DNA of 13,489 nucleotides, taken from Candidatus Stahliibacteriota bacterium CG08_land_8_20_14_0_20_40_26 (GTDB lineage: Bacteria > Hydrothermota > UBA3073). The notes beneath the pieces were generated by a model that worked only from the letters and a program-made list of their open reading frames with translations, was not told where the DNA came from and searched no databases. The stretch is taken from the NCBI GenBank assembly GCA_002774315.1, contig PEYP01000153.1, positions 1 through 13,489 on the forward strand, given 5' to 3'. Positions 6,338-13,299 of the stretch are shown here, piece by piece. The stretch's first letter is position 1. Each line of letters begins with the position of its first letter. Made by a program: the position numbers and the translations under genes.

Positions 6338-8048
6338 CCCTTTTTCTCCCTTCTCTCAACCACTTTTCAAATTCCTCAAGTGGCAGAGCATTTATCACAT
6401 CACTCTTCTCCACCCAACCTCTTCTTGCTACTCCAATCCCAAACCTGGTCTGTGATAGTTTGTCCTTATTATGTGCATCTGAACATATTGAGAATTTTAC
6501 CCCGTATTTCTTTGCTTCTCTTGAGTTTATATCCGACAGGTCAAGTCTGTCGGGATATCCATTTATTTCAAGTATTATATTATTTCTTGCAGCCTCCTTA
6601 AATATCGTTTTCAGGTCTATTTTGTATTCCTCTCTTCCTGATATCAATCTTCCTGTCGGGTGGGCAAATATATGAATATAAGGAAAGGCAGAGATTGCAT
6701 CACTGGTAAAATCATAATCTTTTTTCCTTTGATGGATTGCAAGTGTAATTAAATCCAGTTCCTGCAGTATCTCTTCTGGGTAGTCAGGCCCCTCTGGTGT
6801 CAGTTCAAGTTCAATTCCTTTAAATATCCTCAAACCTACCTCCTTTTCAACCCTCTCGCACTCCTTATTCCTCTCCGCCAGTTTTGAGGGAGAAAGACCC
6901 CCGGCATATCTTGCCTTCTGTGAATGGTCAGTTATACATATGTATTCATATCTGAATTCCTTTGCCTTTTTTGCAATCTCATAGATTGAACTTGCTCCAT
7001 CGGAGTAGTTTGAGTGTATATGGAGGTCGCCTTTTATATCAGAATATCCTATGAGCTCTGGCAGGGCTCCTTCCAGAGCAGCTTCTATTTCACCTGAATC
7101 TTCTCTTATCTCCGGAGGAATCCAGGGCAGACCAAGTGTCCCATATACCATTTCTTCTGATCTTCCTGCAATCTTTTTCTCATCTTTAAATACACCATAC
7201 TCGGAAATTTTCAGTCCCTTCTTCATGGCAAGTGTACGCAAATGTATATTGTGTGCCTTTGAACCTGTAAAATACTGGATGCAGGAACCATAACAATCCT
7301 CTGGAACGACTCTAAGGTCAACCTGAAGTGAACGCTTTCCAACTGGGGTAAGTACCGATGCCTTTGTCTCTCCTGCTCCCAGCACCTCACTTACAGATTC
7401 CATACTGATAAACGCATCTACTACCTTTTTTGCCTCTTTAGAATCTGCTGTTATATCTATATCCCCAATTGTCTCTTTCATCCTGCGGAGTGAACCACAG
7501 GGTGTAAACCGAGTCGTCGGGAACCTCTTTTTCAAAGAGGAGATTATTTCCTCTACAAGGGGAAACGCCTCGCCTATAGATATTCTTTCATGTCCTCTCT
7601 CGTATATTTCCAGTCCTTTCTTTATGTTTTGGACTTTCTTCTCTCCCATACCTTGAAGGGATGCAAGACTTCCGTCTTCCAGTACCTTTACAAAATCCTC
7701 TCGGGTTCTAACTCCAAGTTTATCGTATGCGATTCTGAGGGTCTTTGGACCAATTGATGAAACATCCATAAGAGAGAGTATATCTTCAGGTACACCACCC
7801 ATTGCCTCCTCGTATTTTTTCATCTTTCCTGTGGTCAGGAATTCATCTATCTTTTTTGCAATACCTTCTCCTATACCAGGAATACTCTGAAGCCTTTTTT
7901 CTTTCCACACCGTCTCAATATCCTCTGCCATATCAGAAAGTACCCTCGCCACCTTTCTGTATGCATTTATTTTAAATACATTCTCGCCCTTGAACTCGAG
8001 GGCATCTGCAATTCTCTCAAATATGGATGCAAGTTCGCGATTTCTCAT
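6330..8048 (-). CDS. polX: DNA polymerase/3'-5' exonuclease PolX (family X polymerase with PHP domain)
   Basis: PolX fills short gaps in DNA repair and trims 3' ends with its PHP domain. Domain order: an N-terminal 8-kDa-like helical region; helix-hairpin-helix elements near residues 53-71, 93-113 and 128-149; the nucleotidyltransferase site with Gly185-Ser186, Asp196 and Asp198 in GDIDI, and a third Asp at 244. The C-terminal PHP domain has DLHIH (His343, His345), TDH (His375), Glu413, His439, His463 and SDAH (Asp524, His526). All expected metal ligands are present, so both activities are likely intact. The length of 572 residues is normal for the family. The start at 8048 aligns with family N-termini, yet no Shine-Dalgarno sequence precedes it, unlike most neighbouring genes. 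It shares 8 bases with the TauE-like gene downstream. Confidence 0.97.
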   Translation of the reverse strand: MRNRELASIFERIADALEFKGENVFKINAYRKVARVLSDMAEDIETVWKEKRLQSIPGIGEGIAKKIDEFLTTGKMKKYEEAMGGVPEDILSLMDVSSIGPKTLRIAYDKLGVRTREDFVKVLEDGSLASLQGMGEKKVQNIKKGLEIYERGHERISIGEAFPLVEEIISSLKKRFPTTRFTPCGSLRRMKETIGDIDITADSKEAKKVVDAFISMESVSEVLGAGETKASVLTPVGKRSLQVDLRVVPEDCYGSCIQYFTGSKAHNIHLRTLAMKKGLKISEYGVFKDEKKIAGRSEEMVYGTLGLPWIPPEIREDSGEIEAALEGALPELIGYSDIKGDLHIHSNYSDGASSIYEIAKKAKEFRYEYICITDHSQKARYAGGLSPSKLAERNKECERVEKEVGLRIFKGIELELTPEGPDYPEEILQELDLITLAIHQRKKDYDFTSDAISAFPYIHIFAHPTGRLISGREEYKIDLKTIFKEAARNNIILEINGYPDRLDLSDINSREAKKYGVKFSICSDAHNKDKLSQTRFGIGVARRGWVEKSDVINALPLEEFEKWLREGRKRDD

Positions 8049-8054
8049 ACTTAT

Positions 8055-8082
8055 AAAATAGGACGCAGATTCACCCTGTTAA
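8055..8082 (-). promoter_or_regulatory. possible promoter giving a leaderless polX transcript
   Basis: On the minus strand TTAACA (8082-8077) is 16 bases from TATTTT (8060-8055). The -35 is one mismatch from consensus and the -10 is two. A start seven bases downstream would fall at or next to the polX ATG, which fits the missing ribosome binding site. The -35 lies inside an inverted repeat, so chance similarity in AT-rich DNA is a real possibility. Confidence 0.25.
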
Positions 8083-8152
8083 ATAAACAATGCAACGATA
8101 AACGTCAGAGAGTTATTAAGAACAGTTCTATTTAACGGGGTAAACGCAGATT
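8064..8152. repeat. inverted repeat with CGCAGATT direct repeats upstream of polX
   Basis: The 16-bp arms at 8070-8085 (TTCACCCTGTTAAATA) and 8129-8144 (TATTTAACGGGGTAAA) are complementary at 14 positions. The octamer CGCAGATT occurs in the same orientation at 8064-8071 and 8145-8152. The loop of about 43 bases shows no gene. Together with the hairpin further left, this is all I see in the 290-bp gap between porB and polX. Confidence 0.6.
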
Positions 8153-8261
8153 GACACAGATTTTATAAACCAACAAGAAAAATTTTTAACAGAGATTAGA
8201 AGAGAACACGAAGTGTCTCCAACTTAAAAGACAAAAAAAATTCTTGCCATAAGACAGATAG

Positions 8262-8305
8262 AAAATAAAAAGAAAAAGACTCTTTCCTGCCTGACGGCAG
8301 GCAGG
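8262..8305 (-). terminator. possible intrinsic terminator after porB
   Basis: Read on the minus strand, CCTGCCTG and CAGGCAGG form a perfect 8-bp stem with loop CCGT (8305-8286). It is followed after about nine bases by a T-rich stretch (8277-8262). The stem lies about 35 bases past the porB stop. The gap between stem and T-rich stretch is longer than ideal, and the hairpin belongs to a repeat type also seen near 1540. Confidence 0.4.
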
Positions 8306-8338
8306 CAATCTCTTAAAAATCCCTGTTAAGAAAAGTAT

Positions 8339-9226
8339 TTACTGTTTACTATCTATAGAGCATTTTTTTAGGAGTTTTTCGTATTCTCTATCCACCTTAT
8401 TCTGAATTTCATTGACATCCTCTTCTTTCAGATGTTTGAATCTTCCCTGAAGTTTAAGATACTCTGTTACAGGTGTCCCTTTTGACTTTTTTGTCATTTG
8501 CCATACTTCTCCATTTTCTACCTCGTACAACGGGAAGACATTAGTCTCAACAACAAGTCTGGCAAGTTTTATTGTATCGTCAGGTCGAGATCTCCATCCG
8601 GTAGGACAGGGAGCAATTATGTGTAAAAACTTTGTACCCTTACTCGCTTTTGCCTTTTTAACCTTTTTTATCAAGTCTTCAGGATATCCTACTGATGCAG
8701 TAGCAGCATAGGGTATGCGGTGTGCTGCCATAATTGCAATTATATCCTTTTTGGGTCTATCTTTTGGATGTCTTACAGGCGTTGTTGTCGTCCAGGCACC
8801 CCTAGGCGTTGCTGATGAACGCTGGATGCCTGTGTTCATATATGCTTCGTTATCATAGCAGACATAGAGAATATCATCTCCTCTTTCAGCTGCCCCTGAT
8901 AGTGCCTGTATTCCTATATCAAAGGTTCCTCCATCACCTGCCCACGCAAGAACTGTAGTCTCTCTATCTCCAAGCATTTCAAGCCCTGCTTTAATCCCTG
9001 CCGCAGCGGAAGCAGCTGTCTCAAAGGCGGTATGCCATATTGGAACACCATATGCAGAATAAGGAAAAGGACCATCTATGACCGTGCAACAGCACGCTGG
9101 TATACTCATAACAGTTTTTCTTCCAAGTGCCTTCAATACGAATCTAATTGCGAGAGTTGCTCCGCATCCCTGGCAGGCAAGATGACCGGGTTGCATTATC
9201 TCCTCTTCTGGTATTGTAAGCCGCAT
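8339..9226 (-). CDS. porB: Pyruvate:ferredoxin oxidoreductase beta subunit
   Basis: PorB binds thiamine diphosphate and the proximal [4Fe-4S] cluster and catalyses oxidative decarboxylation of pyruvate, or the reverse synthesis from acetyl-CoA. Seen are the N-terminal CQGCG (Cys18 and Cys21), Cys45-47 and Cys207 as further cluster ligand candidates, and the thiamine-diphosphate/Mg site GDGG (97-100) through DNEAYMNTGIQRSSATP (125-141). The 295-residue length is typical. I use the ATG at 9226, which has GGGGG four bases upstream. An upstream in-frame TTG at 9256 would translate part of the AT-rich repeat and is unlikely. The gene is separated from porA by two unrelated envelope-protein genes and by repeats, yet keeps the same strand. 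Pyruvate specificity is inferred mainly from the matching PorA. Confidence 0.93.
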   Translation of the reverse strand: MRLTIPEEEIMQPGHLACQGCGATLAIRFVLKALGRKTVMSIPACCCTVIDGPFPYSAYGVPIWHTAFETAASAAAGIKAGLEMLGDRETTVLAWAGDGGTFDIGIQALSGAAERGDDILYVCYDNEAYMNTGIQRSSATPRGAWTTTTPVRHPKDRPKKDIIAIMAAHRIPYAATASVGYPEDLIKKVKKAKASKGTKFLHIIAPCPTGWRSRPDDTIKLARLVVETNVFPLYEVENGEVWQMTKKSKGTPVTEYLKLQGRFKHLKEEDVNEIQNKVDREYEKLLKKCSIDSKQ

Positions 9227-9254
9227 AAAACCCCCGGGTAAAATTTCAAAATCC
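9227..9254 (-). promoter_or_regulatory. porB leader: G5 ribosome binding site abutting AT-repeat end
   Basis: GGGGG (9235-9231) stands four bases from the ATG. Directly upstream, GGATTTTGAAATTTTA (9254-9239) matches the terminal part of the AT-rich element. The porD leader has nearly the same layout, so the two por genes share a leader of about 30 bases with few differences. Confidence 0.55.
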
Positions 9255-9272
9255 AAATTCCCAATACATTAA
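9239..9272. repeat. end fragment of the AT-rich TTCCAA element
   Basis: AAATTTCAAAATCC followed by AAATTCCCAATA is a shortened copy of the element that fills the porG-porD gap and the gap after porA. Here it merges into the CACAAAG-type repeat to its right. Confidence 0.6.
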
Positions 9273-9357
9273 CCACCAAGACACAAAGACACCAAGAATT
9301 TATATCCTTATTATTTTTTATTTGTGTCCTTTGTGCTCTTTGTGCCTTTGTGGTTTA
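9270..9357. repeat. CCAC/CACAAAG-type inverted repeat
   Basis: The left arm at 9270-9295 (AACCACCAAGACACAAAGAC and on) and the right arm around 9331-9355 (ending TTTGTGCCTTTGTGGTT) are imperfect reverse complements. Each arm is built of repeated CACAAAG units, separated by an AT-rich spacer. When read as protein the right arm gives strings like NHKGTKSTKDT, a spurious pattern I recall from many bacterial annotations. It lies between the 463-residue gene and porB. No gene is supported in 9227-9426. Confidence 0.65.
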
Positions 9358-9426
9358 GAATTTTCATGTTGTTCTTGTGTTTTCCAAATTCCCAATGTGC
9401 AAATAAGGATACTGCAGTAAGCGTTT

Positions 9427-10818
9427 TCAGAAACTTAAAGAGATAATCGGTGCAGAAAGTGGGGTGTTTGTCCTTTTGCTTATCCATAAACAAGCAAAAC
9501 TCTCAGGATATAGTTGAAGCCTTGCATCCCCACTCACTCCTTTGCCTTTAATTATTTCATAAGTAAGTCCATATCCGGCCCAGCCACCCGCAAGAATCAT
9601 AGAAAATACTTTCTTTCCGTCATCGGGCTTAGTTAATACAGCAATTGCCGAGCCTACCAGAGACCCTGCTATTGTTCCTCCGGTTACAGCAAGTCCATCT
9701 ACAAAACCAAGATCCACGGGGGTAAAAAGCCGAAGACCCTTCCACATCCCAATACCATTTATTGCCATACCCGCAGCTATATATCCTTTCATTTCCCACT
9801 CACTATCTGGTTCCGGGAGATAAAAGAGAATATTCAAAGTTGTAAGTGCAGAAAGGAGCGTATAAGTTCTATAAGCAAGAGCGTCTCCATAAGAATATAT
9901 ATCTTTAGCCTTTGTATACCATAAATAGCTTCCATACCCTAATCCTAAAAGTCCTGAGAGCTCCACAATCTTCAATTTCCATCTCAACTCATCTTCGTTA
10001 CTATCTTCCCAGGGAATCAGAAGAAAAGTACCTAATCCCCCATAGATACCACCCCAATATCCTGTCCATGCAAGGAGGTCACCTCTACCCGCACTCAAAT
10101 TATACTTTCCTGCAAATGAATATCCGCTCCAGCTGCCTAAAACACTTCCTGCAAGAGCAGTTGCAGGATAGGTTCTGTCGTAAGTATCAGTGAAATTCAA
10201 TAAATCCCTTAAAACGAAACCTGCATAATATCCCTGATGAGCCCAGGAATAAGAGAGCAAGGCTTGTCCAAGAGTTATCGGTCTGTCAAGCGTAAGATAA
10301 AATGGGACAAAAAAACCACTTGCTGATGTTAATAGGTAGGTTGCGAGAGAAACTTCCTGGCTTGTTCCCTCTGGTAAGAGTGATATTGCAAGAGGTCCCC
10401 ATTCAGATGATGCTACCTGAAGCTGAGCCAAAAGAAATAATCCCCATCCACTTCTATCCAATTTTAGTCCCTTTTCAGGCTGTAATAAAAGAAGACTATC
10501 TATTGTTGCTCGTAAAGACATAAAATCGACTTCAGAAAGTGTAGAGTCTCTCATATAAATTTTGCTATCTTCTTTATAGTGCAATTCTATGGTATATTCG
10601 CTCGGAGAGGATTTATAAACGGAGACTTTTAAGAACCCCTCTATATTCTGGAAAATTTTTAATCTATTCGCTTCCTTCTCGGTAATCTCAATTAGATTGC
10701 CATCACTATCAAAGGATACTTGCTCTTTTCTAAACTCTTCAGCATAGTAAACTTCTGAAAGCGTGTCAGTATTAACCTGTAAAAAAAGAATAGTGTTAAT
10801 TATTAACAAGATTTTCAT
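9427..10818 (-). CDS. secreted or envelope protein with repeated glycine-rich hydrophobic segments, unknown function
   Basis: I do not recognise this 463-residue protein. Residues 1-17 are a signal peptide or N-terminal anchor. Residues 20-118 are polar and strand-like and look like a small soluble domain. From about 124 onward at least seven glycine-rich hydrophobic stretches alternate with short charged or aromatic loops, for example near 124-150, 158-180, 220-238, 250-268, 286-301, 344-361, 377-396 and 407-424. Several contain spaced small residues such as GGTIAGSLVGSAIA and LAGGWAGYG, resembling glycine-zipper membrane segments. The C-terminus ends in SLSF, a terminal Phe as in many outer-membrane proteins. 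AAGGAGGG overlaps the stop of the preceding 196-residue gene, so the two are translationally coupled. Both sit inside the por gene set with no obvious metabolic link. Alternatives are an inner-membrane protein or an unusual beta-barrel. Confidence 0.8.
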   Translation of the reverse strand: MKILLIINTILFLQVNTDTLSEVYYAEEFRKEQVSFDSDGNLIEITEKEANRLKIFQNIEGFLKVSVYKSSPSEYTIELHYKEDSKIYMRDSTLSEVDFMSLRATIDSLLLLQPEKGLKLDRSGWGLFLLAQLQVASSEWGPLAISLLPEGTSQEVSLATYLLTSASGFFVPFYLTLDRPITLGQALLSYSWAHQGYYAGFVLRDLLNFTDTYDRTYPATALAGSVLGSWSGYSFAGKYNLSAGRGDLLAWTGYWGGIYGGLGTFLLIPWEDSNEDELRWKLKIVELSGLLGLGYGSYLWYTKAKDIYSYGDALAYRTYTLLSALTTLNILFYLPEPDSEWEMKGYIAAGMAINGIGMWKGLRLFTPVDLGFVDGLAVTGGTIAGSLVGSAIAVLTKPDDGKKVFSMILAGGWAGYGLTYEIIKGKGVSGDARLQLYPESFACLWISKRTNTPLSAPIISLSF

Positions 10819-10826
10819 ATCCCTCC

Positions 10827-11417
10827 TTATCTAAAATTATAGTGAATACCCAAACCACCGCCTATTCCTTTACCATATCTTTGCTTCTTGCCATTGTAAT
10901 ACCAGAATGCACCAGGAGGCTCAGTTACTTCTTCTTTGAATTTGTAATATATTGTAGGGAATTCTATCTGAAACGATATATTCTCTATAACTGGGACATC
11001 CTTACTTAATTCACCTAAGTTAAACTCTAATCCAATACCCACCACTCCACTCAAATAGTTCTCCTTTATTTCTCTCACTTCGCAATAGGATGAGTCCGGC
11101 TCCGGCTTATATATCCAGAAGGATTTCCACTCTGCTGCATCTCTATATGCTATTCCTGTAGCAATATAAGGTTGAAGTAATCCTCTTTCATTAAAACAAT
11201 GCTCAAATTTTAACTCACAATTTATCCAGTGAAATGGCTTCCACTCATAATCGTCACTATAAACCTCTTTTTTCCCTTCCCCAAAGCCACCTACAATATG
11301 CACTTTATTTTCCTTCCCAACCCTAAAACTCAAGCCACTGGTCACCGGGTCAAAGAAACCACCCAGAGAACAGGTCTCAATTAAGAATATCAAAATTGAT
11401 AAGGAAATGTTAAACAT
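10827..11417 (-). CDS. small probable outer-membrane beta-barrel protein, unknown function
   Basis: I do not recognise this 196-residue protein beyond its general build. Residues 1-17 form a hydrophobic signal peptide. There is a Cys at 16, but the preceding residues do not make a normal lipobox. The rest is rich in alternating polar/aromatic strands, for example near 64-74, 81-91, 121-134, 146-160 and 184-196, with turns of Gly, Asp and Asn. It ends in GIGGGLGIHYNFR, typical of a last barrel strand, although the final residue is Arg rather than Phe. The size fits an eight-strand barrel. GGAGG lies five bases before the ATG at 11417. It is the first gene of a coupled pair with the 463-residue protein, eight bases apart. 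The pair has probably been inserted between porA and porB. Confidence 0.8.
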   Translation of the reverse strand: MFNISLSILIFLIETCSLGGFFDPVTSGLSFRVGKENKVHIVGGFGEGKKEVYSDDYEWKPFHWINCELKFEHCFNERGLLQPYIATGIAYRDAAEWKSFWIYKPEPDSSYCEVREIKENYLSGVVGIGLEFNLGELSKDVPVIENISFQIEFPTIYYKFKEEVTEPPGAFWYYNGKKQRYGKGIGGGLGIHYNFR

Positions 11418-11644
11418 ATCTTCCTCCTTAGTTCCTGATGAAAAATACGGGCAAAATGTTATTAGTTCAAAGTTAATAGTTCATAGTTGACCTGATGAAA
11501 TTTCAAAATCCTAATTTCCAATTTCCAACGAAATTCCAAAGTCCTAATGCCAAATTAAGATAGGCATTGGGTATTAGGTTATTGGGTCATTAGGTTATTG
11601 GTAATTGGAGATTTGACATTTTATTGGATATTGGAAATTGGACA
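11418..11644. repeat. AT-rich inverted-repeat element between porA and the envelope genes
   Basis: This 227-bp gap holds no gene. Bases 11491-11529 (CCTGATGAAATTTCAAAATC and on) match 13094-13132 at all but one position. Bases 11611-11634 are identical over 24 bp to 13258-13281. The two ends are partly complementary: AATTTCCAATTTCCAA near 11513 can pair with TTGGATATTGGAAATT near 11624 with one mismatch, so a long hairpin is possible. The element begins immediately after the porA stop codon in the direction of transcription. Short AGTTAATAGTTCATAGTT-like runs at 11463-11489 lie between it and the next gene. Confidence 0.75.
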
Positions 11645-12796
11645 TTATTTTTTCAGTCCTATCCATATAAGGTCCTCTGGTCTGTCGCTTTCTTCTGTCC
11701 TTTTCACTATCTCTTTTATTGTCTCTGGCGTTACATCCCTACCACCAAGACCTGCTATATATCCCCATATCGGCGGTCTGTGTGAACTGTTGTAAAGTGC
11801 AGATTTTATCTCCTCAAAGAATATACCACTCTGCCCGAACGAGATATTCCTATCAATACAGGCTACTTTTTTCGCTCCACCAAGCATCTCTCTGACCTTA
11901 TCTGTTGGGAACGGTCTGAACACCCTTATTTTGAGAACTCCTACTTTCTTCCCTTTGTCTCTCAATATATCTACAGTTATCCGTGCTGTGCCTGTTATTG
12001 TTCCTGATGTTATGAGTATAATATCTGCGTCTTTACATCTGTAGTCCTCAACTAGTCCATACCTCCTGCCGAATATTTTTCCAAATTCATCATCTGCCTT
12101 TTTCCATTCCTCTCGTGCTCTATTCATTGCAGACTCGATCTTGTATCGCAATTCATAATACCACTTCGCATCTGTAAGCCCCCCAAAGGCATGTACATCT
12201 TTAGGATCTAGTTTATATGGCGGATTGAAAGGTGGTAGATATTTATCAACCAATTTTTGTTCGGGAATATCAACAGGTTCATATGTATGGGAAAGATAGA
12301 ATGCATCAAGAACAACCATACAGGGCAAAAGCACCTTCTCTGCAACCTTGTATGCCTGTATGACCGTATCCTGAACCTCCTGATTTGACTCACAATACAC
12401 CTGCATTATCCCGGTATCCCTCTCTGAGAGTGAGTCGTTCTGGTCTGTCCATATAGACCAGGGAGGTGCCATAGCACGATTTATGTTGCCGAGAACAACA
12501 GGAGTCCTTGCCCCCACTGCCCAGTGTATCATCTCATGCATAAGGGCAAGTCCCTGGGCAGATGTAGCAGTGAATGTCCTTGCGCCTACAGCAGATGCGC
12601 CTATAGAAGCAGCAAGGGCAGAGTGCTCTGACTCTACCTTTACAAACTGTGCGTCAAGTTCACCATCTGCGCACATCTCTGAAAGAAGTTCCACAACCTG
12701 CGTTTGTGGAGTTATGGGATATGCGGCTATAACCTGTACCCTTGATAATTTTGCACCATATGAGAGTGCATGATTACCCATTAATACCTTCTTCAT
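11645..12796 (-). CDS. porA: Pyruvate:ferredoxin oxidoreductase alpha subunit
   Basis: PorA supplies the other half of the thiamine diphosphate site and binds the substrate. The motifs AAYPITPQTQVVE (residues 24-36), VESEHSALAASIGASAVGAR (54-73), TATSAQGLALMHEM (76-89) and NRAMAPPWSIWTDQNDSLSERDTG (105-128) are characteristic of the pyruvate enzymes rather than the 2-oxoglutarate or branched-chain types. The length of 383 residues is normal. The ATG at 12796 overlaps the porD stop in an ATGA arrangement, and GGAGG from the end of porD is its ribosome binding site, so the two are translationally coupled. The reaction, with ferredoxin as partner, feeds or uses acetyl-CoA in the cytoplasm. The stop codon touches the AT-rich repeat. 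Confidence 0.95.
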   Translation of the reverse strand: MKKVLMGNHALSYGAKLSRVQVIAAYPITPQTQVVELLSEMCADGELDAQFVKVESEHSALAASIGASAVGARTFTATSAQGLALMHEMIHWAVGARTPVVLGNINRAMAPPWSIWTDQNDSLSERDTGIMQVYCESNQEVQDTVIQAYKVAEKVLLPCMVVLDAFYLSHTYEPVDIPEQKLVDKYLPPFNPPYKLDPKDVHAFGGLTDAKWYYELRYKIESAMNRAREEWKKADDEFGKIFGRRYGLVEDYRCKDADIILITSGTITGTARITVDILRDKGKKVGVLKIRVFRPFPTDKVREMLGGAKKVACIDRNISFGQSGIFFEEIKSALYNSSHRPPIWGYIAGLGGRDVTPETIKEIVKRTEESDRPEDLIWIGLKK

Positions 12797-13086
12797 CTCT
12801 CCTCCCTATGCATAGTTATAGCATTTCTCGGACATTCCTCGGCACATATCCCACATCCTTTACAGTAGTCATAATCTATCATGGGAGTACCATCTTCTTT
12901 CAGAAGTATTGAAGGTTCGGGACAGAATTTCCAGCATATCCCGCAGGGTTTACATTTATTATAGTCTATTATGGGTTTCAAGTTCCTCCAGGACGCAGTT
13001 TTGTTTATACGCATACTTGCAATGGAGACTGCCATCTCTGGCATATCATCTACCCCTTTCCATATAATCTTTTTAGCGTTTGGCAT
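12793..13086 (-). CDS. porD: Pyruvate:ferredoxin oxidoreductase delta subunit, 2[4Fe-4S] ferredoxin
   Basis: PorD carries electrons from the catalytic core to external ferredoxin. Two CxxCxxCxxxCP motifs are intact: Cys45, 48, 51, 55 and Cys75, 78, 81, 85. The N-terminal extension of about 40 residues ending ASWRNLKPIID is typical of PorD. The ATG at 13086 is preceded by GGGGG four bases upstream. The 97-residue length is normal. It overlaps porA by four bases and follows porG after a 213-bp repeat-filled gap, an unusual interruption in a normally tight operon. Confidence 0.95.
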   Translation of the reverse strand: MPNAKKIIWKGVDDMPEMAVSIASMRINKTASWRNLKPIIDYNKCKPCGICWKFCPEPSILLKEDGTPMIDYDYCKGCGICAEECPRNAITMHREER

Positions 13087-13114
13087 ATAACCCCCTGATA
13101 AAATTTCAAAATCC
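13087..13114 (-). promoter_or_regulatory. porD leader: G5 ribosome binding site overlapping repeat end
   Basis: GGGGG (13095-13091) lies four bases before the ATG. The conserved end of the AT-rich element, read on this strand as TTTTATCAGG, runs into it, so part of the ribosome binding site is also part of the repeat. Upstream sequence closely matches the porB leader. Confidence 0.55.
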
Positions 13115-13299
13115 TAATTTCCAATTTCCAACAAAATTCCAAAAACCCTAACAGAATTTCAAAATCCTAATTTCCAACGAAATTCCAAATACTAAATTCC
13201 CAAAACCTAACCAAAGTCCAGAGGTCATTACTCTTTTTCCTATCCTTTATACTTGACATTTGACATTTTATTGGATATTGGTAATTGGAAATTTGGCAT
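13094..13299. repeat. AT-rich inverted-repeat element between porG and porD
   Basis: The left part holds two tandem copies of an AATTTCAAAATCCTAATTTCC unit, starting near 13101 and 13155. The right part (13258-13299) contains ATTTGACATTTTATTGGATA and on, shared exactly with the gap after porA. The ends are partly complementary. The element starts immediately after the porG stop and runs to the porD ribosome binding site, so it fills the gap completely. I see no gene in it. Confidence 0.75.

Noticed and set aside
9226..9256. upstream TTG start for porB at 9256
   Set aside because: It would translate the end of the AT-rich repeat and ignore the GGGGG site placed four bases before the ATG at 9226.
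9311..9493. 60-residue minus-strand open frame before porB
   Set aside because: Its C-terminal part is the translated CACAAAG repeat and its N-terminal part overlaps the end of the 463-residue gene in another frame. It has no independent coding sign.
10827..11417. 196-residue protein as a lipoprotein
   Set aside because: Cys16 follows Ile-Glu-Thr, which does not fit a lipobox; a plain signal peptide with a barrel-like mature part fits better.
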